Source: Filosporella fistucella
Taxonomy: Eukaryota; Ascomycota; Leotiomycetes; Helotiales
Length of the DNA: 64,000 nucleotides
Assembly: GCA_030077755.1 (NCBI GenBank)
Contig: JAQJZZ010000008.1
Coordinates: forward strand, 248,001 to 312,000
Direction of reading: 5' to 3'
Below, one piece after another: positions 9,633 to 20,850 of the stretch. Within the stretch, counting starts at the first letter, position 1. Every line of letters begins with the position of its first letter. Made by a program: the position numbers and the translations under genes. The notes under the pieces were generated by a model. The model saw only the letters and a program-made list of their open reading frames with translations, made no database searches and was not told the DNA's origin.

Positions 9633-11540
9633 CTAAGAATGCTCAGAGGCTGCCACAGCTGCGGCGATACTGCTGATTGTAGTCACGCTTTCCTCCATAT
9701 CAGCTTGTATAGCCTTCAAGCAGCCTTGAAACTTCCCTGACCCGGTCAAACACACAATAACCTTGTCCGCATGCCCAACGTACACGAGAGCAATCTGATC
9801 CAATTGAAAGACAAAAGCCTCACCAGCACGAATCGAATCGCCATGACCCGAACCCGTGAAATACGCCGGCTTCTTCATCAGCGCTGAGAGTGTTTTCAAC
9901 GCAGCAGACTTTTGCTCAGACTGCGGTAAAGCTCGAACACTGTTCGCAAGAAAGATCAGACCGAAACTGAATGCCGCACCCTCCCTGGTCCACTTCTGAA
10001 GTTCTTTGTATTTCTTCAGAGCTAGGATGAACGATTGATCAAGATTCTTGCTCGGCGTACAGCTACGCAGATCCTGGCAGAACTTGAGGGACTCCTCTGT
10101 CATGACGTAGTTTGCATTACATCTCCCGTCCGCGAAAGTGCGGACAGATGTTGGTTCAACGATGCAAATCGTCGAACTATCTTCCAAGCTTAGAAGTGCC
10201 TTCTGATAAGCTATCTGGAGTACGAAATTTAGAAGCCTTGATGAGCGAAGCAGATCAAGAGTATCAGTGTTCTGAAATAGTGTGAAATGGTGTGATTTTG
10301 TTGCCGAGTAAAGGGGAGGCGGCTGGTAAATTGTCATGGAATCTTCGGATGTGCCAAATTCGAGCTCTTCGAGCTTGACAGGCTTTGTGATCGTTCTTAT
10401 CGTCTCCGGGGTCTCCTTCAAGCTTTTGTCCAACATTGTCATCAATTGTCCAAAGGGGCCACCGTCTGCTGCCGCGTGTTCACCTCGGACAGCGATGGCG
10501 CCGCCTGAAAACACTGAGAAGCCTAGGGTTTTGTCCGCATAAACGTTGTACGGATCTGTCTTAGCTGATTTCAGTTGTGCTCTGTCACTATATGGCTGAA
10601 AAGAGTGAAGGGCCACCGAAGTGATTGCCGATTCGAGGTCATTCAGTGCAATAGCATGGGTAGAAAGGATCTTCTTCCTTCTTGCTGCCCACTCAACTCT
10701 GGTGCGTAAAGTGGACCAAGTCGCAATCGTAGACTGTGTTGGCTCTTTCTGAGGAACACTGAGTATACTCTCAATGTGATTTGCCAGCATGAGTGGTGGT
10801 ATTGGCCAGCCTCTAGAATCGACAATGTGGACTTTGTACGCTCGGCCTTTGGCCCATATTACCGCATGCGTTGAGCTAGGGTGTGTCCTGAGTTCATCGA
10901 TCACCTCTCCAGGAATTCGCGAGGTAGCAAAGATTTCAACCAGCTGCTTCGTCTCAAATTTCTGATTGGCGCCATAAGCCCGCACAGTCTTTGGTGAGGT
11001 GTACATGGCACCCAAGGTGTAAAGAAGTCGTGCAGTGGCGTCTACCTGGTTGTCTGTCGGTGAATGAATAAGCCAAGCCAGTGTCCCCTCACACAAAGGC
11101 CCTCGTTGCATGAGTAGTCCATTTTTGAACGCGTTCGTCGCCCATGCAGCTGATTTCTGGGTCGAATTCATATTTACAAACTTCTTGGCTGCTCGCAGGT
11201 AGTTTACCTCGGTTTCTCCGTCTAAAAAGTCAAGAGAGGAGACGAAGTTTCCTGGAACCTTTTCTCCATGATCGATAATATTGGCGTGCTGCTCATTGCC
11301 GAAGTTTTCAAGAAGATCCAGAACCATTGCGTTTTCTTTGGTCGCTTTCACGATGTCGTGATAGTTGGGGATGGGGTATTGAGGCAGGAACTTGTCATGG
11401 TCTGCAGACCTCTGCGCTAAAGTGGCTATCACACCTGGCCGTCTCAAGTCGTCGTGTATGATTGGAGAAGGAGTTTTCTTGTCTTGAGACAGCTCGAGGT
11501 TCTCCAAACGTGAAATGAGCGGGATAGACATAATGATCAC
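9633..11540 (-). CDS. Choline/carnitine O-acyltransferase family protein
   Basis: Single exon, 635 aa. The fold is recognised from the central catalytic segment GEHAAADGGPFGQ (H355 as general base) preceded by FSVFSGGAIAVRG, and from a C-terminal SVRTFADGR block where carnitine acyltransferases have a STRxFxxGR carnitine-binding motif. The FTGSGHGDS segment near the end also fits. No peroxisomal SKL-type tail is present (it ends EHS) and no clear mitochondrial presequence. The motif differences leave the acceptor open: carnitine, choline, or a cluster-specific hydroxyl. It converges tail-to-tail with the formyltransferase gene with only 108 bp between stops, which ties it to the cluster. Acylation of the formamido-sugar product is an inference. 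Confidence 0.85.
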   Translation of the reverse strand: MIIMSIPLISRLENLELSQDKKTPSPIIHDDLRRPGVIATLAQRSADHDKFLPQYPIPNYHDIVKATKENAMVLDLLENFGNEQHANIIDHGEKVPGNFVSSLDFLDGETEVNYLRAAKKFVNMNSTQKSAAWATNAFKNGLLMQRGPLCEGTLAWLIHSPTDNQVDATARLLYTLGAMYTSPKTVRAYGANQKFETKQLVEIFATSRIPGEVIDELRTHPSSTHAVIWAKGRAYKVHIVDSRGWPIPPLMLANHIESILSVPQKEPTQSTIATWSTLRTRVEWAARRKKILSTHAIALNDLESAITSVALHSFQPYSDRAQLKSAKTDPYNVYADKTLGFSVFSGGAIAVRGEHAAADGGPFGQLMTMLDKSLKETPETIRTITKPVKLEELEFGTSEDSMTIYQPPPLYSATKSHHFTLFQNTDTLDLLRSSRLLNFVLQIAYQKALLSLEDSSTICIVEPTSVRTFADGRCNANYVMTEESLKFCQDLRSCTPSKNLDQSFILALKKYKELQKWTREGAAFSFGLIFLANSVRALPQSEQKSAALKTLSALMKKPAYFTGSGHGDSIRAGEAFVFQLDQIALVYVGHADKVIVCLTGSGKFQGCLKAIQADMEESVTTISSIAAAVAASEHS

Positions 11541-12842
11541 GCTGATAGCAGTGCGTCGTTTAACTCTCCGGGTGTTGAGTGATAAATTATCGTTGGATAG
11601 ATTTGCAGTAAAGTGACGGCTTCGCGCGGATGTTTAGATATACGGGTCACCATGAAGCATATCGTGAAATGTGAATTGAGTGGAGCTTATGGAATATATA
11701 AGAAGTTATTTGACGAAGATGGCATACTTCAGTCAACTCAACTGCGGCGTATATCTCAAAATCCTACTTCGATACACCCCAACCTGACGCCCCGTACCTC
11801 GTGAAATCCCGTCAATCGAGTGCACGTACAAAATAAACTTAACGAGTTGGCCCGTTGTATCTTATGCCCTGATCCATCCTCTGTGCGCCTTACAGGATGG
11901 ATCCAGAATTGTCGTGTGAAGGTTGGGGGCCAAGAGTAACGAGGCGTCGCATTCACATCCTGACCTCCGTATCCTGAACCAGTAACATGTGTTCTCCTAA
12001 TTTTGTTCTTTCTTGGGTTGGCTATATCCGTCGACGCTGCAGTCACCCTATAGTACTGTAACATCGTGTGGCTCTGGCGTCCATTGGCGGTCCTTGCAAA
12101 GGATTAGACCTCACCTCAGCTGACTAGTCGGCTTAGAATTTTTGAAATAAAAAAATATTTTAATTTAGCGATATGCTTATCAGAGTAACCCTCCTTATCT
12201 CCTCTAATTTTTATAAAAGTATTAAATAATATTTGATATACTTATTAATTATATTTGGGTTATTATAATAATATTAGATAAAAACAGGTAATTTTATACA
12301 CGGGCACTAAATTTCACTATTAGGCAGATTTAACCCTTACCTTAAATCTGTGTTAATAGTATAGCTTTTAACCTAAGTCACTTAGTCCCTAATGATATAA
12401 AGATCTGGCGTGCGTTTGGGATAACTTTCCGTGAGTTCTCTTCGAGAAAATTTTGCAAACAAATTTAAGTCTTTACCGGGAGGACCGCCGCGAAAGTAAG
12501 AAGGCGTGGGAAGGCGTGGTACAGAGCCCTGGCAAGAAGGCGCTAAGACTGTCTCACTATAAGGAAGCAGGGGAGGCGATCTCAGGATGCGGCGCTGTCC
12601 ATATTGTTCAGCCCGCTTTGTCTCTTCAAAGTTCCTTTGCAGCCCTGAGGCAAACTTTCCTATGTTCCTACGGCGTATTCATGCAGTTCCCTCCGTGTAT
12701 AGAGCTGATGCAGTTGAGCTCCAAATAGAAACCCTATTCCATTGGTTATATCACCATCAAATTATGATTACACATTTTCAATTTAATCGCATGCATTTGA
12801 AACCTTCAAACTTGTTACTTTCCTACCAGACGCCAAGAAAAC
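11541..12842. other. AT-rich intergenic region with repeat copy B
   Basis: Head-to-head spacer between the acyltransferase and ABC transporter genes. The centre (about 12130-12410) is very AT-rich and contains the decayed repeat copy. Short frames near 12453-12904 show no family features and overlap the ABC transporter start. Confidence 0.5.
12175..12415 (-). repeat. Dispersed repeat copy B, AT-shifted (RIP-like)
   Basis: The reverse complement aligns along about 240 bp with 5660-5895. Where copy A reads cctgggtcgaaagccgtgct, this copy reads cttaggttaaaagctatact, and where A reads gtgacccgaggctaattagc this copy reads ataacccaaatataattaat. Nearly all differences are C-to-T or G-to-A toward this copy, as expected from RIP. 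Confidence 0.75.
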
Positions 12843-15800
12843 ATGTCCCCTTCATCACCATCTTCATCTCCCACCGCAACATCTGGAATCCTGTCATCAA
12901 GTGAAGCAGCAAGTTTGCAAGACCATAATGTCATTTGTGACATTCCAGATGAGGACAAGCGAGTCATATTTGAACGGCAAATAGCTGTCCGAAGCATCCA
13001 GACGAACTGGCTGAAACTTTATCGATACGCCACGGGTTGGGATATGGTATTCATCTGTGTTGCATCATTGTGCGCAATTGCTGGCGGCAGTGTGATTCCT
13101 CTCACAACAGTAAGCTTGATCTAAATCATTTTCTTAGAGTCAGCTAAAACGGTATTCAGGTCATCTTTGGGGAACTTGCTGGCAATCTTCAGTTGGTGGT
13201 GTCGGACGCCATCAGCCGTCCCAACTTCTTTCAACTGCTGCACAACACTGTTCTATACTCGATATACCTTTCAATTGGAATTTTCATACTGATATATGCC
13301 GCCACTGTCGGATTTATATACACTGGAGATCACATAGCATCCAAAATTCGAAAAGAATACCTAAGAGCCATTCTTCGCCAAAACATTGGATATTTCGATC
13401 GAGTTGGTGCTGGGGAGCTTACTGCCAGCATCACGAGTGATATCAACATCATTCAAGATGGCATATCCCAGAAGGTTGCTTTGACTATGACGAGTGTTGC
13501 AACTTTCGTCATTTCTTTCATCATTGGATTTACGAGATCTTGGAAGTTGACATTGATATGCTCATGCACCATATGGTCGATCGTCGCTGCCATGGGATAT
13601 GGCTCAAAAATTTCTATTGGCTACAAGAAGAAATCTTTTGAGGCATCTGCTGAGGGTGGAAGCTTCGCAGAGGAAGTTTTCAGCTCTGTGCGTAATGCCA
13701 CGGCGTTTGGAACGCAGGATAAACTGGCCAGACAACACTGCTCTTATCTAGCGATCGCAGAGCATTGGGGTTTCAGATTCAGAGCAGCATTAAGCACTAT
13801 GATTGGAATATTGTACTCCTTCCTTTACCTAAATTATGGACTGGCGTTCTGGGCGGGATCTAAGTTTGTTGTTGATGGAAGTGCTACTTTGTCAGACATC
13901 ATAACGATAATTTTTGCGATAATCATGGGATCTGCGAGCCTCAGTCAAATAGGTCCAAATTTCCAGGCGCTAGCGGCCGGTATTGCAGCTTCTTCTAAAG
14001 TGTATGCCACTATCGACCGAAGTTCACCACTGAACCCTACTACAGAGACTGGAACTCGACTTGCAAACGTCGAGGGAAAGGTGGAATTTCGAGATATCAA
14101 GCATATATACCCCTCCAGACCGGATACTGTGGTTCTACCGGGACTAAGCCTAGAGTTCCCAGCTGGGAAGATGACGGCGCTAGTTGGAGCTTCCGGCTGT
14201 GGCAAGAGCTCGATCGTGGGTTTGCTCGAGAGGTTTTATGAACCAGTGGCTGGAGCTATTCTACTGGACGGCCATGATATCACGGGGCTGAATCTACGTT
14301 GGCTCCGCCAACAGATGGCCTTAGTACAACAGGAACCTGTTCTCTTCAGTCAGAGCATTGCAGAAAACATTCGAAATGGATTGATCGGGTCAACTTTTGA
14401 GCATGAGCCAGAACAGCAACAACAGGACCGCATCATTCGTGCTGCAAAACTCGCCAATGCACACGGCTTCATTTCGGCATTGCCTGAAGGCTATGATACG
14501 TACATCGGAGAACGAGGCTTCCTTCTTTCCTCTGGCCAGAAACAACGAATTTCGATTGCTCGTGCAGTCATTGCAGATCCGAAGATATTACTTCTGGATG
14601 AGGCTACTTCAGCGCTTGATAATAAGTCTGAAGCCATTGTTCAAAAGGCGCTTGATGAATCAATCAAAGGCAGAACGACCATAGTCATTGCTCACAGGTT
14701 ATCTACTGTCAAGAAAGCAGACAGAATCGTTGTCTTAGAAAATGGTTGCATTGTTGAGCAAGGCACGCATGAGACACTTCTACACCATAGAGGGGTATAT
14801 TTCAATTTGGTTTCTGCTCAACTCTTCGTCGGTCATTCAGGAGAGGAAAGAGATGGAGATATTCTTTCACTAACGAGTTCAACATTGCCAAAGAAAGAGT
14901 TCAGGTTCCATGAGTATGAATTCGCGTTTGAAGATTTCGACCTTCCTGAACTTGACACAGATATGATCAGCATCAGTAAACAAAACTCGAGGGCAGTGGT
15001 GAATGATGAGAAACACCGTGTTATGCAAGCTTCAAAAACGCCACAGCGCCACCACAACCATCAAGAAGACGGGGACATACGTTATTCCCTATGGAGCATA
15101 CTCAAATTCATCCTTTCTTTCAATATCGGCGACGCGCTATACATGTGTTTAGGACTCATTTGCTCAATTGTCGTCGGGGCAGGTCAACCAGCACAAGGAG
15201 TACTTCTTGGGAAGGCTGTTGTCTCGATTTCCCTCCCACTCTCAAACAGCAGTCGACTAAGATCCGAGGTTGACTTTTGGGCACTTATGTATCTCATGCT
15301 TGGATTGGTGGAACTCATTGCGACAGTGGCCCAGGGAGTCGCTTTTGCGTATTGCTCCGAAAGGCTTATCTTCCGCGCCAAGGATCGAGCTTTCAGAACC
15401 TTTTTGAGGCAGGATATGGCCTATATGGACGAGAAGAAAAATGGAGCAGGATCGCTGACTTCTTTCCTATCCACCGAGATCAACCACTTGACGGGCATCT
15501 CAGGTATGACTCTTGGAGCATTGCTTTCGTCCGGAACCACCCTTTTCGCCGCAGTGTGCATCGCTTTAGCCATTGGATGGAAACTTGCTCTTGTAACCAT
15601 GAGCACTATTCCAGTCGTTCTTGGCTGTGGTGTCCTTCGTAGTTGGTCGTTGCGCCGCTTCGATGAAAATTCAAAGGCAGCATATCAAGAATCGGCCAAT
15701 TATGCTTGTGAGAGCATCAATGCAATACGAACGGTTGCAAGCTTTACCATGGAGTCAAAAGTCGATCAATGCTATCACAAACAGATCGCCAAGCAAGGTA

Positions 15801-16921
15801 GAACGTCTTTGAAGTCGAACCTAAAGACTTCAAGCCTCTACGCTGCGTCGCAGTCACTCATTGTGCTTTGCAGTGCCCTTGCATTTTGGTACGGTGGGAC
15901 TCTCGTCGGAAATGGAGAATATGGCCTTTTGCAGTTCACAGTCTGCTTTTTTGAGATAATTTACGGGGTTCAGACAGCTGGAGCGGTCTTCAGCTATGCC
16001 CCTGATATCGGTAAAGCCTTGAATGCCGGATCAGCACTCAAGAATCTTGAGGACAAACGGCCGGAAATTGATACATGGAGTACTGAGGGCATGAGAGTTG
16101 AGACTGTGAAGGGTGACATTGAGTTTCGAGAAGTTCACTTTAAGTATCCAGGGCGACCAAATGTGCCTGTCCTCCAAGGGTTAAATTTTACTGTAAAAAG
16201 TGGCCAGTATGTAGCAATTGTCGGCGCGTCTGGATGCGGGAAGTCGACTACCATCGGCATGTTAGAGCGCTTTTACAATCCAGTTTCTGGGAGCGTACTC
16301 GTTGATGGCAAAGATATCTCTCGTCTCAACGTCAACGATTATAGGTCTCATCTAGCTCTCGTACCCCAAGAACCTGTTTTATATAGCGGCACAATCAAGG
16401 AAAATATTTTGCTAGGTATTGATAGTGGCAATGTTAGTGAAGAACGAGTACTGCTTGCCTGTCAGCAAGCCAATATCTATGACTTCATTATGTCGCTCCC
16501 GTAGGTTCTTCACACTGCCCAAGAAATGTTCAAAACGCTTACAGGTGATCTTAGTGACGGCTTCAATACCGAGTGTGGCTCCAAAGCCATTCTTCTTTCT
16601 GGCGGACAAAAGCAAAGATTGGCAATTGCCCGCGCCCTTCTGCGTAACCCAAGGATCCTCTTGCTAGATGAATCGACGTCTGCGTTAGACTCCGAGTCCG
16701 AGAAGATTGTTCAACAAGCTCTAGATACAGCTGCGAAGGGGCGTACTACCATTGCAGTGGCTCACAATCTACGTACTGTCCAGAAGGCAGATATGATCTA
16801 CGTACTGGAGAATGGAGCTGTTGTAGAGAGCGGGAGGCATGATGAGTTGATGGCTTTAAATGGAGTATATACAGAGTTAGTATCATTGCAAAATTTAGCT
16901 CAGCCAGCTCGTTCGAATTGA
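12843..16921 (+). CDS. ABC-B (MDR/P-glycoprotein-like) full transporter
   Basis: Exons 12843..13109, 13160..16500 and 16555..16921 give 1324 aa, the standard length of a TMD-NBD-TMD-NBD exporter. NBD1 has Walker [10 protein letters not shown] at 432-440 and Walker B ILLLDEA with E570. NBD2 has Walker [10 protein letters not shown] at 1111-1119, signature LSGGQ at 1217-1221 and Walker B ILLLDES. The NBD1 signature is LSSGQ (545-549) rather than LSGGQ. H-loops are present (IAHRLST and VAHNLRT). The last intron was placed so that [10 protein letters not shown] is restored; a nearer acceptor at 16543 would give a stop. The family exports hydrophobic compounds through the plasma membrane. Its position beside the amino-sugar genes suggests export of their product, or self-protection. 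Confidence 0.92.
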
Positions 16922-17978
16922 GATTTGAATTTCAAACCAAGAATTATATGCCTCTTATAACTAATCGCCTTTTTATAAATCTAGAATTAAATATAATATC
17001 AAATAATATATTATTTCTCTAGCTCCTTGAGCGAGAGGAAATTCAAAGATACCATGCTAATACTTTTCAACCATGAAATGCAACTTTTCAAATAAAGTAA
17101 GAACACACGAGTCAAGGTATAAAGAGTCTCTTTGAGCCTCGATCACTTGTCTGCATGCGAGGTAGATCTTGGTGCACCTTCAGCCACTCAGATCCCACAA
17201 TGTGGCGGTGAAGCTGTGGCGCAACGCTTGCCAACCGACTTCCAACTTTCCAATCTCAATTTAAATCTCCATCTTCATCTTAATTCAACTCCATCTTTAT
17301 GACGTTCAACCTCTACTTGCAACAAAGATCAACACAAAAAGATGCCGACATCCAGTTCCCTTGTTCCTCTCCTTTACAGACCAGAAATGTCTCTTGCAGC
17401 TCTTCACGTACTCATTTCAAGCTATTGCAGTCTTATCGGAAAACTGCGCCGCCGTTAAATTAGACTCTCGTGTTTCCGCGCTTGTCTTTATCCATTCCAA
17501 GGAAGTATCGTGACTAACGATAATCCAACCAGTAAGGGCATTATCCTGATAGTGTCCGGAGGATAGCTCCAATTGAAGCAAAAGAAGACCCGTATTCCAA
17601 CAGGTCGGTTGGTTCTCGAACGGTTAAGTTGCACTAGAGCTGTGCATGCATGTGTTGAGTATCGACATCACGATGGCACGGACTTGACGATCTGATAAAG
17701 TTTGGTTTCTCCCATATTGTTTCTTTTGTTGGTGTCGTTGTCTAAAGTTTATTCACCATTGCACCTTCTCGTTTGGCGGCGATGGGTTGTGAGAAAATTT
17801 ACAACTTGGAGTAGAATTGCGTAGTCCTTTTGCAACAACAGCATTATTTGCTTAATTGTTTTGCGCTATATCTTAGAAAGTAATCATAGCTTTCAACTCT
17901 TCAACTGGCATTCACTTTCCTTCCTTTGCGATTGCCCCTCTTTGGCTATTACCTCGATTCCATTTGCCTCGGCGCATC
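16922..17978. other. Intergenic; AT-rich patch, then GH72 promoter
   Basis: About 16930-17020 is AT-rich (taaatataatatcaaataat type) and may be another decayed repeat fragment. The rest is pyrimidine-rich toward the GH72 start. No gene supported. Confidence 0.4.
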
Positions 17979-19838
17979 ATGTTTAGCCAACTGGTCAGCG
18001 CGGCATTGCTTGCCTTTGTTGCCCAAACAATTGCCCTTCCAACTATATCTGTCAAGGGATCAAAGTTCTTTGCAGATGGCAAGCAGTTTTTCTTGAAGGG
18101 TACGGATATTTTGGATGCTTTCAAACCCAGCTGACATCGCAGGCGTTGCATACCAAGGCACCCCATCTGACCCTCTCGTCGATACCTCACAATGTAGCCT
18201 CGACGCAAAAGCTATGCAATCAATTGGTACCAATTCAATTCGAGTTTATCATGTAGACCCATATGCCAATCACGATGGCTGCATGTCTGCTTTCCGCAAT
18301 GCTGATATCTATGTTTGGCTTGACCTCGATACTTTCAATACTACCGTCGAGCAAACCGACCCCGAATGGACGAACGATCAATTCTACGATTTTGCAAAGG
18401 TTATGGATGCTTTTCAGGGATATGATAATATTGGTGGCTTTTGGATCGGAAATGAGGTTATCAATAACGCAGGAGGATCTCCTTCTGCGCCATACATCAA
18501 AGCTTCGACAGCCGACATGAAATCATACATGAAGCTCAAGGGATACCGGCAAATTCCAATTGGATACTCTGCTGCTGATATCGCCGAACTTCGACCTATG
18601 CTACAAAATTACCTCTCCTGCGGTTCTCATCCAGAACAAAGTATTGACTTTTTTGGATTGAATTCATACGAGTGGTGTGGTGATGCTACATATCAGACAT
18701 CTGGATATGTTGGTCTTCAAGCTATGGCTAAAGGATACAATATCCCAATCTTCTTCTCGGAGACAGGTTGTAATGTTGGCGGTGAACGTACTTTCAATGA
18801 TCAAACTGCTATCTTTGGTCCTGAAATGATCGATACTTGGTCTGGAAGTATCATCTACGAATGGGTTGAGGAAACCAATCATTATGGCATTGTCACTTAT
18901 CCAGGAGGTCAGATTTACAGCGGCGCTCCGATTCCAATACAACCAGATTTCGACAACCTCTCGCAAGTTTGGAAGAATATCAACCCAAAAGGTGTTTCTG
19001 AATCAAGTTATAACCCCAGTCTCGATCCACCAGCTTGTCCACCAGCTACCAATGGATGGGGTGTTAATGGAGATGTACCACTTCCAACCCTTCCCGCTAG
19101 TGTCATTTCTGCTGCGGCTGCCAATATTTATGTCACGCCAACTCCTGGTCCATCTTCGACAAAAGGTGCAGATTCCAGTGCTGTCATTTCGCAATCCACC
19201 CTCCCTACTTCTTTGTCAGTGCAAGATGCAATCTCTATCTCATCTCATTCAACGTATGAGAGTTCATCTCAAGGTTTGGGTATGTTTCAATCAGTCTCAA
19301 AATCAATTTCTTCGGACACATCGGCATCCTTTCTCGCATTGATTGAGTCTACTCCTAACTATACTCCAGTCACTGCATTATCGGCAACCTCAAAAACTTC
19401 TGCCACAGGTAACGTAACTCACTATCACTTTCCATTCCTTTCCGAAATCCATGTCGCCAGACTGCTTCATAACTATAGCAGGCCTGGCTTCTAATTTCCT
19501 TTTCAGTACGCAGATCCGAAGAATCAAGCACTCTCTTCCCGAATCTGCTAGTACCTAATGACCGAATGTTTGCCCCAAAGACTAAAATCTTAGTAGCCAG
19601 CAATAACACGGCAGTGAATGCAACTGCGACAGCCAAGAATGCCGGATCGCCATCAACAACTTCATCTGCTCCGACATCTACAACTTCAAAATCGGGTGCT
19701 GCCCCTCGAAAACAAAATTGGGTGGATCATGTTATGATTATCTTTGATGAGTTCAGATCATTGAAAGGTTCTCATGCTCTCGCCGTCACGATTTTGCTCA
19801 TGGGAACATCACTCTTCAGTGTGATTGCTTTTTTATAA
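17979..19838 (+). CDS. GH72 beta-1,3-glucanosyltransferase (Gel/Gas family)
   Basis: Exons 17979..18099, 18143..19408 and 19507..19838 give 572 aa. A signal peptide covers about 1-20 (MFSQLVSAALLAFVAQTIAL). The GH72 catalytic domain follows, with the acid/base Glu at E145 (WIGNEV) and the nucleophile at E247 (FFSETGC). The conserved YEW and Cys residues are present. The family cuts and re-ligates beta-1,3-glucan in the cell wall. A Ser/Thr-rich stalk follows (about 340-550), then a hydrophobic C-terminus (HALAVTILLMGTSLFSVIAFL) that could be a GPI signal or a membrane helix. No X8/CBM43 module is seen. Intron 1 is only 43 nt with a CTGAC branch site. The reading frame immediately after the stop stays coding-like in the +1 phase; see the next entry. 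Confidence 0.9.
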
Positions 19839-20185
19839 TTACGATCCGGATTTGTTCCGGTGAACGCAGAAAGCGTCGTGGTATCGATGACGAGGGTAAT
19901 CATGGACGAGGTTTCGATTTCGATTTGTGTGAGGATACCATGGAAACTGGAACGCAATTTGTTTCTGCAGCTGCACGTGGAGGAATGTCTGAAGTCGAAC
20001 TGGTTTTGCTGAGAGCGCGGGAGAGAGAGCAGAGGAGAAAGGCTGGTCTGCCTGTCTCTATCAAGAGGGTTGTTCGTAAGAAGCCTAGGGGTAATCCTTG
20101 GATGGATATGACGACCTGGCCAGCTGCTCGTGCTAGGAAGTCTGCAGTTGATGTTGAGGCTGCGGTGCGCTTTCAGTTGGATTAG
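19835..20185 (+). pseudogene. Out-of-frame continuation of the GH72 terminal exon
   Basis: After the six-T run at 19829-19834 the GH72 frame stops within two codons. The alternative frame runs open to the stop at 20183-20185. Read as a continuation it would complete a longer membrane helix (..AFFIITIRIC), then a basic RRKRR stop-transfer cluster and a tail of roughly 105 residues with a highly charged helix (RAREREQRRK). This is what a real cytosolic tail looks like. It may be a one-base deletion in a homopolymer (biological or sequencing), a separate small gene, or noise. No start codon with good context precedes it. Confidence 0.45.
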
Positions 20186-20850
20186 ATTTCTTCATTCTTC
20201 ACTACGCAGTTTTAGACTGGATTTGTTTTCTTCATAATAATTTTGTGCTGTCGTGGTGTTTAAGTGAGTGCTAATGTGATTCGCTGTGATCTTAAGATTT
20301 TCCACAAACGTTACAACTCAATACATTATTCACCCAATTAGATCGACCAAGAGTCAAAGTACACTAATGATACTCATTTCACCACCCACATTTTCTAGGT
20401 TCATTTGCATATATATACATATACATGTACACTAGAATATTATCGCTACCTTACCTTTAGACTATAAATCTTGCCCTGCTTAAATATTTATCACGGACTA
20501 GACGCAGAAAATCAACTCCATTCGATATACTAGGAATTTCCATATAAACTCTTTCGGTCTTTGGAAGCAATCCCGAGGGAGCGCCAATTACATCAAAAAT
20601 CGTCGACCATATAGTTTTCGCTCATACTGAACACCAACACTCCTCTGTTCACAAGTCTGTATGTCATCCAGTCTCAATTCCAATCACTCCACTACCTCAC
20701 ATCCAAAAATCCCTTCCCGAGTACTTTTTTTTATTTCCAGAAAGCAAAGTTCCCGTACATCTCTTGTCTCCCATCACCTTTTCTCGTCACATCCTTCCTC
20801 TTCCCTTCATCTTGCTCTCCCACCTCTCCCTCTCCTTTCACAAAATACCC
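20186..20850. other. Convergent intergenic region
   Basis: 3' flanks of the GH72 and VOC genes. A CT-rich stretch lies at about 20650-20850. No gene supported. Confidence 0.4.

Noticed and set aside
16501..16543. Shorter last intron of the ABC transporter (acceptor ..TTACAG)
   Set aside because: It creates an immediate stop (CCG TGA); the acceptor at 16554 keeps the frame and the conserved [10 protein letters not shown].
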